The position numbers and the translations under genes are program-made. A DNA stretch of 64,000 bases from contig NC_059079.1 of NCBI RefSeq assembly GCF_020497125.1, positions 47,379,114 to 47,443,113 of the forward strand. The letters run 5' to 3'. The notes beneath the pieces are model-generated. The model was not told where the DNA came from. It did not search any database and saw only the letters and a program-made list of their open reading frames with translations. This DNA comes from Mauremys mutica. Lineage: Eukaryota > Chordata > Testudines > Geoemydidae. Shown piece after piece: positions 12,078 through 23,671 of this stretch (the stretch's first letter is position 1; every line of letters begins with the position of its first letter).

Positions 12078-13115
12078 AGAACGGCCATACTGGATCAGAC
12101 CAAAGGTCATCTAGCCCAGTATCCTATCTTCCAACAGTGGCCAATGCCAGGTGCCCCAGAGGGAATGATCAGAACAGTTAATCATCAAGTGATCCATCCC
12201 CTGTCGCCCATTCCCAACTTCTGGCAAACAGAGGGTAGGGACACCATCCCTGCCCATCCTGGGTAATAGCCATTGGTGGACCTATCATCCATGAATTTAC
12301 CTAGTTCTTTTTTGAACCCTTTTATAGACTTGGCCTTCACAACATCATCTGGCAAAGAGTTTCTGTAATTGCCGGGGTTGCCTCTGGAGCCCTTTTAAAA
12401 AATTGGCATCACATTAGCTATCCTCCAGTCATTTGGTATAGAAGCTGATTTAAATGATAGGTTACAGACTACAGTTAGTAGTTCTGCAATTTCACATTTA
12501 GGTTCCTTCAGAAATCTTGGGTGAATATCATCTGGTCCTGGTGACTTACTACTGTTTCGTTTATCAATTTGTTCCAAAACCTCCTCTAATGACACCTCAA
12601 TCTGGGACAGTTCCTCAGATTTGTCACTTTCCCAAACCTGAGCCTTTTTGTTTATCTCCCTCAAATCCTCAGCCATGAAGACAGATGCAAATAATTCATT
12701 TAGTTTCTTTGCATGGGCCTTATGGTCCTTGAGTGCTCCTTTAGCATCTCGATCGTCCAGTGGCCCCACTGGACGTTTAGCAGTCTTCCTGCTTCTGACG
12801 TGCTTAACATTTTTTTGTTATTACTTTTTGAGTCTTTGGCTAGCTGTTCAAATTCTTTTTTGGCTTTCCTAATTATATTTTTACACTTCATTTGCCAGAG
12901 TTTATTCTCCTTTCTATCTTCCTCCTGAGGATTTAACTTCCACTTTTTAAAGGATGCCTTTTTGCCTCTCACTGCTTCTTTTACATTTGAAATGTAAAAT
13001 ACTAAGGCTTTAATTTTAACATACCTTGTTCCGTTTCCCTTTAGCTGGAGAGAGAGTCTTTGGTGCTGACCTTCACTTTTAACCTTACTGCTGGGAAAAC
13101 ACAGAAACAACACAC
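12078..13115 (-). mobile_element. CR1-like LINE fragment with decayed ORF2
   Basis: Minus-strand frames give LINE reverse transcriptase text: a basic stretch with KLWQMKCKNIIRKAKKEF (12700-13113), then LNELFASVF, SPGPDDIHPRFLKE and NDWRIANVMPIF (12395-12769), the N-terminal RT blocks. The catalytic middle is missing: sequence jumps near 12375 to the element's 3' end, with LPDDVVKAKSIKGFKKEL-like text and a tail ending in GGGCTAGATGACCTTTGG...CAGTATGGCCGTTCTT. It is thus a 5'-truncated and internally deleted copy of the CR1 group. No endonuclease part. Confidence 0.75.
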
Positions 13116-13868
13116 TCTGAGATCTAGTAAACTTGTATCAACATTGTGGTGGTATTACTTTTAGTTGCATCTCCAATGAATTTTAGTTGCCTCTCTGATG
13201 ACAGGCTCAGAGCAGTGTTGCAAAATATGCAGTTGTGGCTGGCTAAGCCAGACTCTTATTAATAGAAGGCAAAAGGAGAGAGACATGAAAGAAAAGAAAT
13301 AAGATGGGGAAGGAAAAAGGACACAATAGGGTTAAGGAAGTCTGAGACCTAGTTTCTCTTCCCAGATGGTCAGGATTTAGCAAGAGCCAGTGGAGGCAGC
13401 AGTGCCTTCTGGGTCCCTCCCTCTGGACTGGTCTAGTCAGGACATCTCTCAGGATTAGGACAAAGGTCCAGGATCCCAAGAGATGGTGGGGATGGCAGCC
13501 TTGATGATCAAGCTTGCTGCAGCAACTGCTGGCAGACAGATACTTCTTTTGCTATTTTTTCCCCAAAGCCTTTTCTTTTTAAGAACCCCCAAAGAGAGCG
13601 TTGAGCAGAATAATTATTTGGTCCACCAGTCAGCCTAATTTCCAACACATCAATTTTGGTTAGTTGATTTCTGGTCCTCTACCCCTCTGGTTTACCAGTC
13701 ATAATCTTAACATAGTCTCTGAGTGGTAACAGTAAAACCCTTTCTGTTTAAATTAATTCAGTCTGTCTCCTCCTTACATCTTTTCTTAAAGAATTTTAAG
13801 TAACATGTCATTGTGATGATGTATGAACTTTCACTCAGTTTTTACAGTTGAGCTTACTGTTAGGGTGA
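13116..13868. other. Non-coding DNA, nothing recognised
   Basis: Purine-rich around 13265-13330, otherwise plain. No supported gene or repeat. Confidence 0.5.
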
Positions 13869-13869
13869 A

Positions 13870-14310
13870 TTTGTAGGCTCAATTATCACAATAGGCCTCC
13901 CTTATAACTTTTTAGCCCCATGGTTAGAGCACTTGCCCAGAAAGTGGGAAAGTATAAAGGAGGCAGCACCACCACCACCTCTCCCCCCAGATTTTGGATG
14001 GGTCATAATCCATTAGGCCTGTTCTGCTATTTTGCCTAAGGAGACCAATGATCTGAGGCAATATCTATTTTCATTTGGTTTGAGGATCCCACTGGGGCTT
14101 AGACATGAGAGTGAGGCATTATGTGCATGCCCAGAAACAGAAACTTAGGTGCTTATGGGAAAAAAAATAGGTGCCAAGGGATATTTGGTCCCTATAGGGT
14201 TAGAGAGCAGCCAAGCAGGGGTCTGGAGGATCTCAGTGACACCTAAATGTTAGACTAGCTGCCTAAAGTGGGGAGTTAATTGCCTAAGTTCTTTTGTGGA
14301 TACAGGCCTC
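13870..14310. repeat. Probable copy of the 5251-type TIR element with tRNA-like piece
   Basis: CCATGGTTAGAGCACTTGCCC near 13918 is tRNA-like, and the right side carries CTTAGGTGCTTATGGG, GTGCCAAGGGATATTTGG and a terminus-like TTCTTTTGTGGATACAGGCC, as in the element at 5251-6396. The left end is unclear. Confidence 0.35.
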
Positions 14311-14457
14311 AATGTACTACACCGCTTCTCAGGTTGCGTGCTAGTTCAGTACTCTGCCCTGCTGTGGGTCAAACTCAGCCTTGTGCCGACAGGCCTACTT
14401 ACCACTTAAAGGCCATTTCACAAGGCCTACATACCACTTAAATCCTACTTAATTTCT

Positions 14458-14530
14458 TTGGGTGAAATCCTAGTCCCATTGGTCAATGGCAAAACTCTCA
14501 TTGAATTCTATTGGGCCAGGATTTCACCTT
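14458..14530. repeat. Short palindromic repeat
   Basis: GGGTGAAATCCTAGTCCCATT on the left is mirrored by ATTGGGCCAGGATTTCACCTT on the right, with CAATGG/CATTG in the middle. This is a roughly 70-bp hairpin repeat. A related decayed copy is at 46262-46325. Confidence 0.6.
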
Positions 14531-15846
14531 CAAAATATAGCATACGTGGCAGGAAGGAAGGTTTTCACCTTAAGAGAATAAATCAAGCCACCCTAGAAGC
14601 AGAGAAAAACTCTTTGGTCATTGTCAGCAGGTTGGTTCTTAGTTTTTGTTCTAATAATCAACAATAAAAGGAGAATCTTCCAGACAGAGTCAATAGACAA
14701 GCTGGCATGTTTCAACTTTGCTAATAAAGGAAGCATGGTAAATGTCAGAGACTGTGCCTTAATCCTCACTTTCAAAGCTGGCTCTGTGGGCTTTTTATTT
14801 TGGGTTTGTATAGTAGGCATGATTTTTATTTTTTCCAGGTTCCAAGACATGCTGATATCAAAGACTACGTAGACAAGCATACACATAATAGTGAAGTCAG
14901 GCCAAAAAAGTGTCCAAGTAGATATAACAAGGAAATATTTTTGGCAGCATGGAAAGCTCTGATTGTCACTGTCTGAACTATACTTGGCATATCCAGGCAA
15001 ATAAAGAATACTGTTGCCAGGTCTGTCAATCTTCATATGTATATGAAATATTCTAAAGTACAATAAGCAAAAAAACACCTTTATTGTAATATACCAGATT
15101 TCCTAAACAAATTAAATATTTACTAAGAGTCATTTAAAGTAGCATAACATGTAAGAAAATCAGCCCATTCACAAGTGAAATCCACAGCTGGAATTGTTAT
15201 CTTATACAGGATAAAATGGCTCTAGCAGAATTAACTGGCTCATATATCCATCTATCTATAGCAAACGCATATACCCTTTTTTCCTCCAAAAGTGACTGAA
15301 AATGAAACAGACAATTTAAGTGACTCAGCTGTAAATTCTATATGCTGGGATCTCATTAGCAGATTTGCAAGATCAGTTGATACATTGTATCATATCACTA
15401 AATTTAAACAGCTGAAATGTTATTAAATGTTCACTTCTTCTGTGAAGCCTACAAGCCCCAATCCAACTCATCAAAAACACTGTGACCTAGTCATTGTATT
15501 AAAAAGAGAAGGGGACACAAAAGAGAATAACACCGTAAGTCAAAATTTGGAGAGACTCAGAGAAAGCTGAAATAACTAAGTCAGAACCAGTTTAAAAATA
15601 GTGATCTGATATTGATTCATATATAGTCCAAGGAGATCACTGCCTGGTTTCCATCACTACGGGAGAATGGAGCAGACCATCGGGGCCCTTTTTGTCTCAA
15701 GAACCACAATTACAGGAAAATGCAGCAGGCTGTTATTTGTCTCCCTACAGGGCAGTTAAAAAGAGCAGGAGGCCATTGCTGACTTCCACAAAGAGGGATG
15801 GGCTATCCAATAATAGACCTATGGAGGGACATTTCTGCTGTTGCTT
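14531..15846. other. Non-coding DNA, nothing recognised
   Basis: Includes a 161-codon minus-strand open frame at 14593-15078 with no recognised domain, likely chance in AT-rich DNA. No repeat family identified. Confidence 0.5.
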
Positions 15847-15947
15847 AATGCCCAATCCAGCAAAGCACTTAGACTTGTGCTTAACTTTAGGTTTGTGAGT
15901 ACTCCCACTGAAGTAATGTGCTAAAATGCTTTGCTGGACTGGAGTCT
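15847..15947. repeat. Short palindromic repeat (GCAAAGCACTTA type)
   Basis: AATGCCCAATCCAGCAAAGCA and, 60 bp on, ATGCTTTGCTGGACTGGAGT are inverted copies around ACTCCCACTGAAG. It is a hairpin-type MITE-like repeat. Diverged relatives may lie near 2260, 25830 and 53030. Confidence 0.6.
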
Positions 15948-16389
15948 AAATCACTTAAAGGTATGGCTATGACATTTTAAAAAGAAAGTAAAGAGTAAAA
16001 GTTAAAAGGTACATTTTCAATAGTTAACAGCACTGGAGAAAATCTTGAGCTCAATAATGCCCTCCAATTTGATTCTGTCTCTATCCAGCCTTTATTAGCT
16101 TCTCCCTGGCTATTAACCTAACCCTGGTGGTTCTTACCTCGCTGAAAAGGGGCCAATATGGAAGGATTTATCACTCAATAAGAAATAACTTGGAATTTTG
16201 TCACTTGAAATACAGCACCTGTTTGGCTGACAATAGTCCTTAACAAGTAGATAAAAGGAGGACTGCCATTGTAAACAGAAAAGAAATAAATCTTTACATT
16301 TTGGTTCCTCTTCATGGCTCCTTCAGCCAAGCTCAGAAGCACTTTCTGTTCCCAAGACCACATGAAACAGTCATAAGGGGACACACAAC
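15948..16389. other. Non-coding DNA, possibly the upstream part of the adjoining LINE fragment
   Basis: No domain recognised. The LINE remnant to the right may begin within this stretch. Confidence 0.4.
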
Positions 16390-16695
16390 ATGTGATTAAA
16401 CTTTGGAACTCATTGCCACAGGAAGTCACTGAGGACAAGTATTTAACAAAATGCAGAAAAGATTAGACATTAAGAATATCCAGAATTGTTATAATTAATT
16501 ATAAAAATTTTGCAGGGATGTAGACTTCAGGGTTTAAGCCAATCTCTAACTATTAGAGATCAGGATGAAACCTATGTGGAGGCAGAATGGGTTAATCTGC
16601 ACTACTGTGGGGTTCTTACATCTGGTACTGCCCCCTGCTGCAGACAGGGTCCTGGACTAGATCAACCTTGAGTCTATGGCAGTCTTATGACACAA
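16390..16695 (+). mobile_element. CR1-like LINE 3' end fragment
   Basis: Plus-strand text reads like F-N-S-L-P-Q-E-V (TTTGGAACTCATTGCCACAGG), matching the C-terminal W-N-S-L-P motif of CR1-type ORF2. A non-coding tail follows with GTCCTGGACTAGATCAACC, a diverged GGACTAGATGACC end signature. Severely 5'-truncated and old. Confidence 0.55.
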
Positions 16696-17888
16696 TGTAC
16701 CAAAGCTGTCAAAGCACTTGGCATTCTAAAATATAATAGAAAACAAAAAAACTGAACTAAACTAAGTAGTAAGGTAGTATTTATCATAATAGTCTTTGTC
16801 AGTCAAGTAAAGACGTTTGTTATCAGCCCCTATCGGGTAAGTAATATAACAAAGAACTTCATTTGCACATTTTATCATATTTTCACCATCAATTGCAAGG
16901 TAAAAGCATAAGTACCTCATGTCTGCAGCTCATGAATTGTTTGCTGTTTGTCTGAAACTATGGCATTTAAATTAATTGTTGACAGATTGTGAGATTTTTA
17001 GTTTACTGGAGCTTGTCTACTATTGGCATTTTAATTAGCTTTTACCATACGTGCTGGAAAAAATTACAACCAAGGCAGCACTATATAATGTCACCAAGAT
17101 TCATTGTATATGTATACTTTTTATGTGTGCAGTGGGCTGAGAATGAGCCCATTTGCTTCTTCATTTTGCCACCACTGCCTCTATGGTAGCAAAATGCAGG
17201 CTTGGTAAAGAGACCCAGTGAATATTTATTTCTTTTAATATTAAAACTATATTCCTTACTCGTGTAACTAGCAGCATCTTCTGAGCTCATAAGCCAAGTT
17301 TCCTTCTGGGGCAGTGAGACTCAGATCCTTTCTGGTTTGTCCCAGCAGAGATTCTCTCTGATGAACCCCAGGGATTATCTGAGCAGCCTTCATGGTACAA
17401 GATCTATTTCTCTCACACTCCTCTCAGGCACAACCCTGTGGCTCCTTACAAAGTCCCAATCACCAGGCCCCCCACCCATAATTTTAAACAAATAACTGTG
17501 CTGATGCTAGGGTGCCCTGATACACACCAGTAGCAAAATTTACCAAATAGATCAAAGTACAGATTATATGTGAAGTTTGTAAGTGAAAATCTCATAGACT
17601 AGGTGTCTGGGTTCTATTCAACAGGATTTATACAGAGGCTTCAGTGTTGTGGGTATCTTATAAGGCCACTTGGATTTTATATTCAGCTTAAATATTTAGC
17701 TGGTCCACAAAAGCATTTTGCAGCACACTTTCTGTGGATAGATGGAAACAACTAACAGTGTAATACTTCTCCCCACACTTCAATAGAACTTATTCACTGA
17801 AGAGGAAGGGAAGAGAAGAGAAAAACAAAAGAAAACAAAAAAAACCCGACCCAAAATCACTTGACTGGCTTATTTTGTTTTGTTTTAA
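16696..17888. other. Non-coding DNA, nothing recognised
   Basis: AT-rich, with an A-rich patch near 17820-17850. No supported gene. Confidence 0.5.
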
Positions 17889-18221
17889 GTTTCTATTAGG
17901 GCTGTCAAGCAATTAAAACATGTTAATCGTGCCGTTAAACAATAATAGAATACCATTTTCAAATATATTGATTTCAATTACAACACAGAATACAAAGTGT
18001 ACAGTCCCCACTTTATATTTTTTATTACAAATATTTGCACTGTAAAAATTGTATTTTTCAATTCACTTAATACTAGTACTGTCATGAAATCTCGCTATCA
18101 TGAACATTGAACTAACAAATGCAGAATTATATACCAAAAATAACTACATTCAAAAATAAAACAATGTAAAACTTTAGAGACTACAAGTCCACTCAGTCCT
18201 ACTTCTTGTTCAGCCAGTAGC

Positions 18222-18674
18222 TCAAACAAGTTTGTTTACATGTGCAGGAGATAATGCTGCTTCTTTCTTGTGTACAATGTCAACTAAAAGTGAGAGCAGG
18301 CATTCGCATGGCACTGTTGTAGCTGGCATCACAAGATATTTATGTGCCAGATGCGCTAAAGATTCATATGTCCCTTCATGCTTCAACCACCATTCCAGAG
18401 GACATGCTTCCATGCTGATGATCGGTTCTGCTCTATAATGATACAAAGCAGTGCAGACTGACGCATGTTCATTTTCATCATCTGAGTCAGATGCTACCAG
18501 CAGAAAGCTGATTTTCTTTTTTGGTAGTTCAGGTTCTGTAGTTTCCACATTGGACTGTTGCTCTTTTAGGACTTCTGAAAGCATGCTCCTCCCCTCATCC
18601 CTCTCAGATTTTGGAAGACACTTCCGATTCTTAAACATTGGGTCGAGTGCCGTAGCTATCTTTAGAAATCTCAC
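18222..18674 (-). pseudogene. hAT transposase C-terminal fragment, left arm
   Basis: A 150-codon frame with hAT features. It reads I-A-T-A-L-D-P-M-F-K near the N-terminus, an acidic linker (S-D-S-D-D-E-N-E), then the hAT dimerisation region P-L-E-W-W-L-K-H-E-G-T-Y, L-A-H-K-Y-L-V-M-P-A-T-T-V-P-C-E and a final V-N-K-L-V. Intact family members have S-E-R after the A-T-x-x-P block. Here it reads C-E-C. The DNA-binding BED finger and the first catalytic Asp region are absent. It lacks a functional start and is only the last quarter of a transposase. Confidence 0.75.
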
Positions 18675-18879
18675 ATTGGTAACTTCTTTGCGTTTTGTTA
18701 GATCTGCAGTGAAAGTGTTCTTAAAACGAACAACATGTGCTGGGTCATTATCTGAGACTTCTACAACATGAAATATATGACAGAATATGGGTAAAACACA
18801 GAGCAGGAAACATACAATTTTTCCCCAAGGAGTTCAGTCACAAATTTAATTAATGCGTTATTTTTTTAACAAGTGTCAT

Positions 18880-19119
18880 CAGTGTGGAAGCATGTTCTCT
18901 GGAATGGTGATGGAAGCATGAAGGGGCATACAAATGTTTAGCATATCTGGCAGTACCTACCTTGCAACACTGGCTACAAAAGTGCTATGTGAACGCCTGT
19001 TCTCACTTTCAGGTAACATTGTAAATAAGAAGTGGCCAGCACTATCTCCCATAGATGTAAACAAACTGGTTTGTCTTACCAATTGGCTGAACAAGAAGCA
19101 GGAGTTAATGCACTTGTAG
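18880..19119 (+). pseudogene. hAT transposase C-terminal fragment, right arm, frameshifted
   Basis: The plus strand encodes the same region as the left arm. It reads L-E-W-stop-W-K-H-E-G near 18897, then after a frameshift near 18950 L-A-T-K-V-L-C-E-R-L-F-S-L-S-G-N-I-V-N-K-K and V-N-K-L-V. The E-R-L-F-S motif is closer to the family consensus than in the left arm, so the two copies decayed independently. No N-terminal part exists between the arms. Confidence 0.7.
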
Positions 19120-19528
19120 GCTCCAAAGCTTTACTTAGTTTTGCTTTTGAATGCAGTTATGAAACAAACAAAAAAACCCTACATTCATAAATTTCACTTT
19201 CGTGATATCTTTATCACTACAGTTGCACTATAGTATGTGTAGGAGATTCATTGAAAAATACTATTTTTTTTGTTTATCATTTTTACAGTGCAAATATTTT
19301 AATTAAAAATAATAATATAAAGTGAATCATGTGCACTTTATATTCTATGTTTTAATTGAAATCAATATATTTGAAAAGGTAGAAAAACATCCAAAAATGT
19401 ATAATAAATTTCAATTGGCATTCTATTATTGTTTATCAGTCTGATTAAAACTGCACTTAATCACAATTAATTGTTTTAATCACAATTTTTTGAGTTAATT
19501 GCGATTAATTGACAGTCCTAGTTTCTAA

Positions 19529-20129
19529 GTTAACTAAAGTTTGAACCAAAGAGCAGTTTGCATATCAGTTTAATCACAGGTGTGGGAGCTCTGCCTATAT
19601 GGTTAGTTTGATATACTTGGATGGGAATCTAATCTCTAATTTGGTGTACATGCCAGTCCTGTAGCATCTTTACACTGTCCATCTGTTATGATGACAATCT
19701 GCCCACTCACAAGGTGGTATGCAATAACCAGGGAGGGATACCATGCAAACACAAAATCTGACATTCTCTATAAATAATAAGATGCCCACATGACATTCTT
19801 ATAATGAAACTAGGAAATATGATCTAGATAATAATCTCAGACCAAATCAGTACTCATTGTTATGAAGAAGTTCTGTGGCACCATGTAGATAACATATTGA
19901 AGGTATTTTCTGTATTTTGTTACAAGAATGATTTCTGTCCCCGATGTGAAATTGGTCAGGGACATTTCTATCACAGGACAGGGACCTCATCAAAGGTTGA
20001 ACAATGTTGGTAAAGATCATTTAAGAAAATATATATAACATTATATTAACTGCAAAAATTACATTGTTTTGTATCAAGGAAGCTTGAAAAGCAATAACTG
20101 AATATTTTATTGAAAGAATCTGAATAAAT
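19529..20129. other. Non-coding DNA, nothing recognised
   Basis: No domain-bearing frame. No repeat boundary recognised. Confidence 0.5.
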
Positions 20130-20960
20130 GATCTGTAATACCCTCCGCCAAATCAGCAGGGGACTAGACCATATTTCCCTAGTTATCTTATGAGAGTGTC
20201 ATGTGGGACAGTATCGAAAGGTTTACTAAAATCAAATCTACTGTCCTCTTCCCCCCCGCCTCCCCCGCCCAGGCCAGTAACTCTGTCAAAGAAAAAATTA
20301 GATTGATTTGTTCTTGATAAATCCATGTTGGCTATTATTTATCACCCTATTAACCTCTGGGTGCTTACAAACTGATTGTTTAATCATTTGTTCCAGTATC
20401 TTTCAAGGTGTTTAAGTTAGGCTGACTAGTCTATAATTCCTCAGCTCCTCTTTGTTCCCCTTCTTATAGATAGATAGTATGTGTGCCCTTTTCCAGTTCT
20501 CTGGAATCTCACCTGTCCTCCATAAGTTCTCTAAGATAATCACTAATGGTTCCAAGATTGCTTCAACTAGTTCCTTAAATACTGTAGGGTGAATTTCATC
20601 TGGATCTGATGACTTGAATATTTTTAATTTATCTAAAATGTTGTTTAATCTGTTCTTTCCACAGTTTGGCTTGTGTTCTTTTCCTCTGGTTGTTAATTTT
20701 AATTGTGTTAAGATCTGCTCACAATGAACATTTTTAGTGAAGACTGAAGCAAAATAGGTGTTAAACACCTGATCCTTCCTGATATCTGTTATTAGCTCTT
20801 CTTCCCTGTTAAGTAGTGGAACTACACTTTCCTTCACCTTTCTTTTACTCCAGGTATGTTTATAGAACATCTTCTTATTGCCTTGTACATCCCTTACTAG
20901 GTATAACTCATTTTGTATCCTAGCCTTTCTGATTTCATCCTACAGTTGGTGAAGGAGCTT
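20130..20960 (-). mobile_element. Old CR1-like LINE fragment
   Basis: The minus strand at 20412-20870 encodes RT text: F-N-T-Y-F-A-S-V-F, S-S-D-P-D-E-I-H-P-T-V-F-K-E-L, G-E-I-P-E-N-W-K-R-A-H, Y-K-K-G-N-K-E-E-L-R-N-Y-R. Downstream (20180-20240) a frameshifted F-S-K-P-F-D-T-V-P-H-D block follows, the RT domain with the first metal-binding region. The expected D before F-S-K is in a damaged stretch. A C/G-rich low-complexity run interrupts at 20250-20272. No YADD box and no 3' tail recognised. Confidence 0.65.
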
Positions 20961-21945
20961 TATGTTGTAACACTCAGGATGAATGCTAAAAGCTTGCTAA
21001 ATTTTATTTACAGCCAAGAGAGAATAGAATCCAGTTTGGTGTTACCTGTGTTAGCTCTATAGAGAATGGAAAAATCAGCAAAAGCATATTGCATCAGTAT
21101 TGCCCATTATTCTCAATACATCCAAGGAGCAAAACAATTGAACAAGAAGGTGCTTTCCCCGGCCCCGGCCTACTCTGAGACTAGAACCACATTTTAAATT
21201 CTACATTATGCACCAGGACTTGAGTTTTTAAAGTTTCACCCAAAGACCAATGCAACACAAAAGCTTTGCTCCAAAGGCTTCAATAAGTCTATGGCAGTCC
21301 TTCCACAGACTTCAATAGGTTCTGGATCAAACCCAAGTGCATAGAACTCAGTTTATGTGCTTTTCAAGAAGCAACAGTTGATTCAGACAAGATGTTCACA
21401 CAAGTCATTATTTTTCACCATTAGCCACCCCAGTGGCCTGCTACAAAACTAAAGAGTGTTCATATACGTATAGCTAACACTAAACATTGATTTCATGGAA
21501 AGACAACACATAAATCACAATTTCATGACAGCATCAGTCTTTTTCTCTTTAGACTTTTTGTTCATTTTTTGGATAAATCAAGAAATAAGAAACCACAGAA
21601 ATGTAATTTGTTGGAAACTAGCCGAAGTGCAATTAAGAATGCCCTACTTAACAGACTACATCAAATGGGTTTGCCTTCAAACAAATCCACCTTTGATAAT
21701 ACATACAGAATAAGGGTTTTATCTGAGTATCATGCAATAAAAAAAATTAACCCATAGTTTATAAGCAGGAATACCGTTTAACATTTAGATGCCTGATATT
21801 TATATTTTTCATCAGATTTTCTTTTTTGGAGAAATAGAGTTGGTCAGACATTTTTGACCAAAACTTAGTTTTGTCAGAAAACATCAATTTGATGAAGCAA
21901 AAGGAGAATCTATTACAGATGGAATGCAATTTCTGTCCAAACACA
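20961..21945. other. Non-coding DNA, nothing firm
   Basis: Plain AT-rich DNA. Near 21825-21895 the words GGTCAGACATTTTTGACCAAAA and TTTTGTCAGAAAA resemble the AT-rich repeat at 47865-48350. Confidence 0.45.
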
Positions 21946-22500
21946 GAGTATGTCTACACTGCAAGCAGGAGGTGCTACCTCACTAAAAATAGCATTGTAG
22001 CCTTGGAGACATGGACTGGTTGCACAAGGACGATCCTGGCTGGTTTCCACTGGATAACTGCCAGGGAGCCTGTGTTCCAGGTCCACAGCTCTGTAAGTAG
22101 GAAGCTTGGGTTCCCAGGGCTGGTAGGGCCCCGCTCAATGGCAGTGCTGCCAGGGTACTTTCTGTGGAGAGGGGAATCTTGAACTCTGAAAGCCCAGGTT
22201 CCAGCTTGGAATCTAGGGCAGCCCCAACATGTCAGGGTTTCCAGGATCCCTGCTTGGAGCCTAAAAGCTCTGTGTGCCACCCTCGCTTGGCTTGGTTTCT
22301 GGATCAACAGCAGAGAGCCTGGAAACCCTTACAACCCCAGCTTGTACTCAGAGCAGCTGGTCTTGAGTGGGCAGCCCCAGGGAGTCAACTGCCCTGCGAG
22401 TCTGAAACCCCTGAAGTCCCTGAGCTGCAGACCCTGGAAGCTTCTGAGTGGAAAGGACATTCTTGTGATTTTTACCACTGCAATTAAAGAGCAATGAAAC
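21946..22500. repeat. Possible non-autonomous DNA element, GC-rich
   Basis: Starts with AGTATGTCTACACTGCAAG, the terminal wording of Harbinger-type elements in this window, and has a higher GC content than its flanks. The right end has CACTGCAATTAAAG but no clear inverted terminus. Overlapping frames of about 100 codons on both strands reflect base composition. Confidence 0.3.
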
Positions 22501-23671
22501 TGACCAGAATGTCTACTTCACATATTTCATTTTAGGTACTGCAGGTTTCAGAGATCCTTAAAAAAAAAAATTCGGACTTTCTGGTTGATGAGAAATTTTG
22601 GTAAATTTGTTTTTATTTCAAATCAGAAGGAAACCAACTTCTTATAAACCAAAGCATCTCACAAACCAAAAACCCTGAGTTCTGGCCACATCCAGCAAGA
22701 AGTGATAATAGCACGACAAACAGGTGAAATGTATTAGTGGAGTAGTAGCATAAAGGAAGAGAGCAGTACATTTTAGCCTGACAGCTTCCAGTCAACAGAA
22801 TTAAGCACTTCACCCTCCAACATTCTCATTCTCCTATCCCTTTGAGATCAATTATAGTATGTAATGTACTTATTTACTTTTGAAGTTCATAATAGTGAAA
22901 AATAAGGTTGACCTTAAATAATAAATTGTCAAAATCTGCATTTAGTATAACCAAGTTGCTAAGTATCAGCAGCTTCTGAATATAGAGTAGCTCTAAATGC
23001 CGGGCTACTGTAAAACTTGTAGCATTTGGCTGTGTTACGATACCATAAAGGTATTTTGGGATAAAGACAAATATTTGTACATTAGGAAGCAGAAAGCAAC
23101 CTGCTTCTAATGAGCATGCAATAGTTTTAACTTAGTTCTCACCAAATAGATCTTACCTCATAGTTTTAGGATAATCAATTTGTTAGGTTCAGGAGATCCA
23201 GAATATTAATATGTAGCATAGGAGGGCCTATATACTACTGCCAAGGGCTGTAAAAAAGTAAAATGTGATGCTGACAATCTGTTGTGTACTATTTAACCAC
23301 ACTTAAGTTTACTCTCTAGGGACTCATTTGTGCCATTTAGGCAAAGCCCTGCCTTGGGTGCAATGTGGAGTCACAGGGAATACTTCCTGGAGCTTCTGGG
23401 AACTGAGTACCTGCTAATAGAAGGCAGATTACACTGGTCTCATCTCCCATCCTTCGCTGTCACAGCCAGCAGACTCCACTGACTTGCACGTAGGAGGGGT
23501 AGAGACATTGCCCTCTCTCTTCCCTGACCATCTCTGATGATCTAGGAGCACCTGGCATGTCCAGGAAGATATGAACAGATCAGCCCTTGTGCTTCTTAAC
23601 TGACAGAAGCTGACCATTATTTGGTCCCTGCAAGCTGGAAAAAAACTTCCTTATACCCTCCTCCGCACCCA
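22501..23671. other. Non-coding DNA, nothing recognised
   Basis: AT-rich, no supported gene or repeat boundary. Confidence 0.5.

Larger units (their letters stand above)
17897..19520. mobile_element. Fold-back hAT transposon with long inverted arms
   Basis: Left terminus TAGGGCTGTCAA and right terminus TTGACAGTCCTA are inverted copies, and the flanks GTTTCTAT (17889-17896) and GTTTCTAA (19521-19528) are an 8-bp duplication with one difference, as expected for hAT. The similarity of the ends continues inward for several hundred bases. Both arms contain AATATATTGATTTCAATT, then ATATTTGCACTGTAAAAAT-type text, then the transposase 3' coding region. Each end is therefore a copy of the same 3' end of a hAT transposon, in opposite directions. 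Confidence 0.75.

Noticed and set aside
14593..15078. 161-codon minus frame
   Set aside because: Text resembles no family I know and base composition gives hydrophobic and Lys-rich chance translations. Kept only as a mention in the gap entry.
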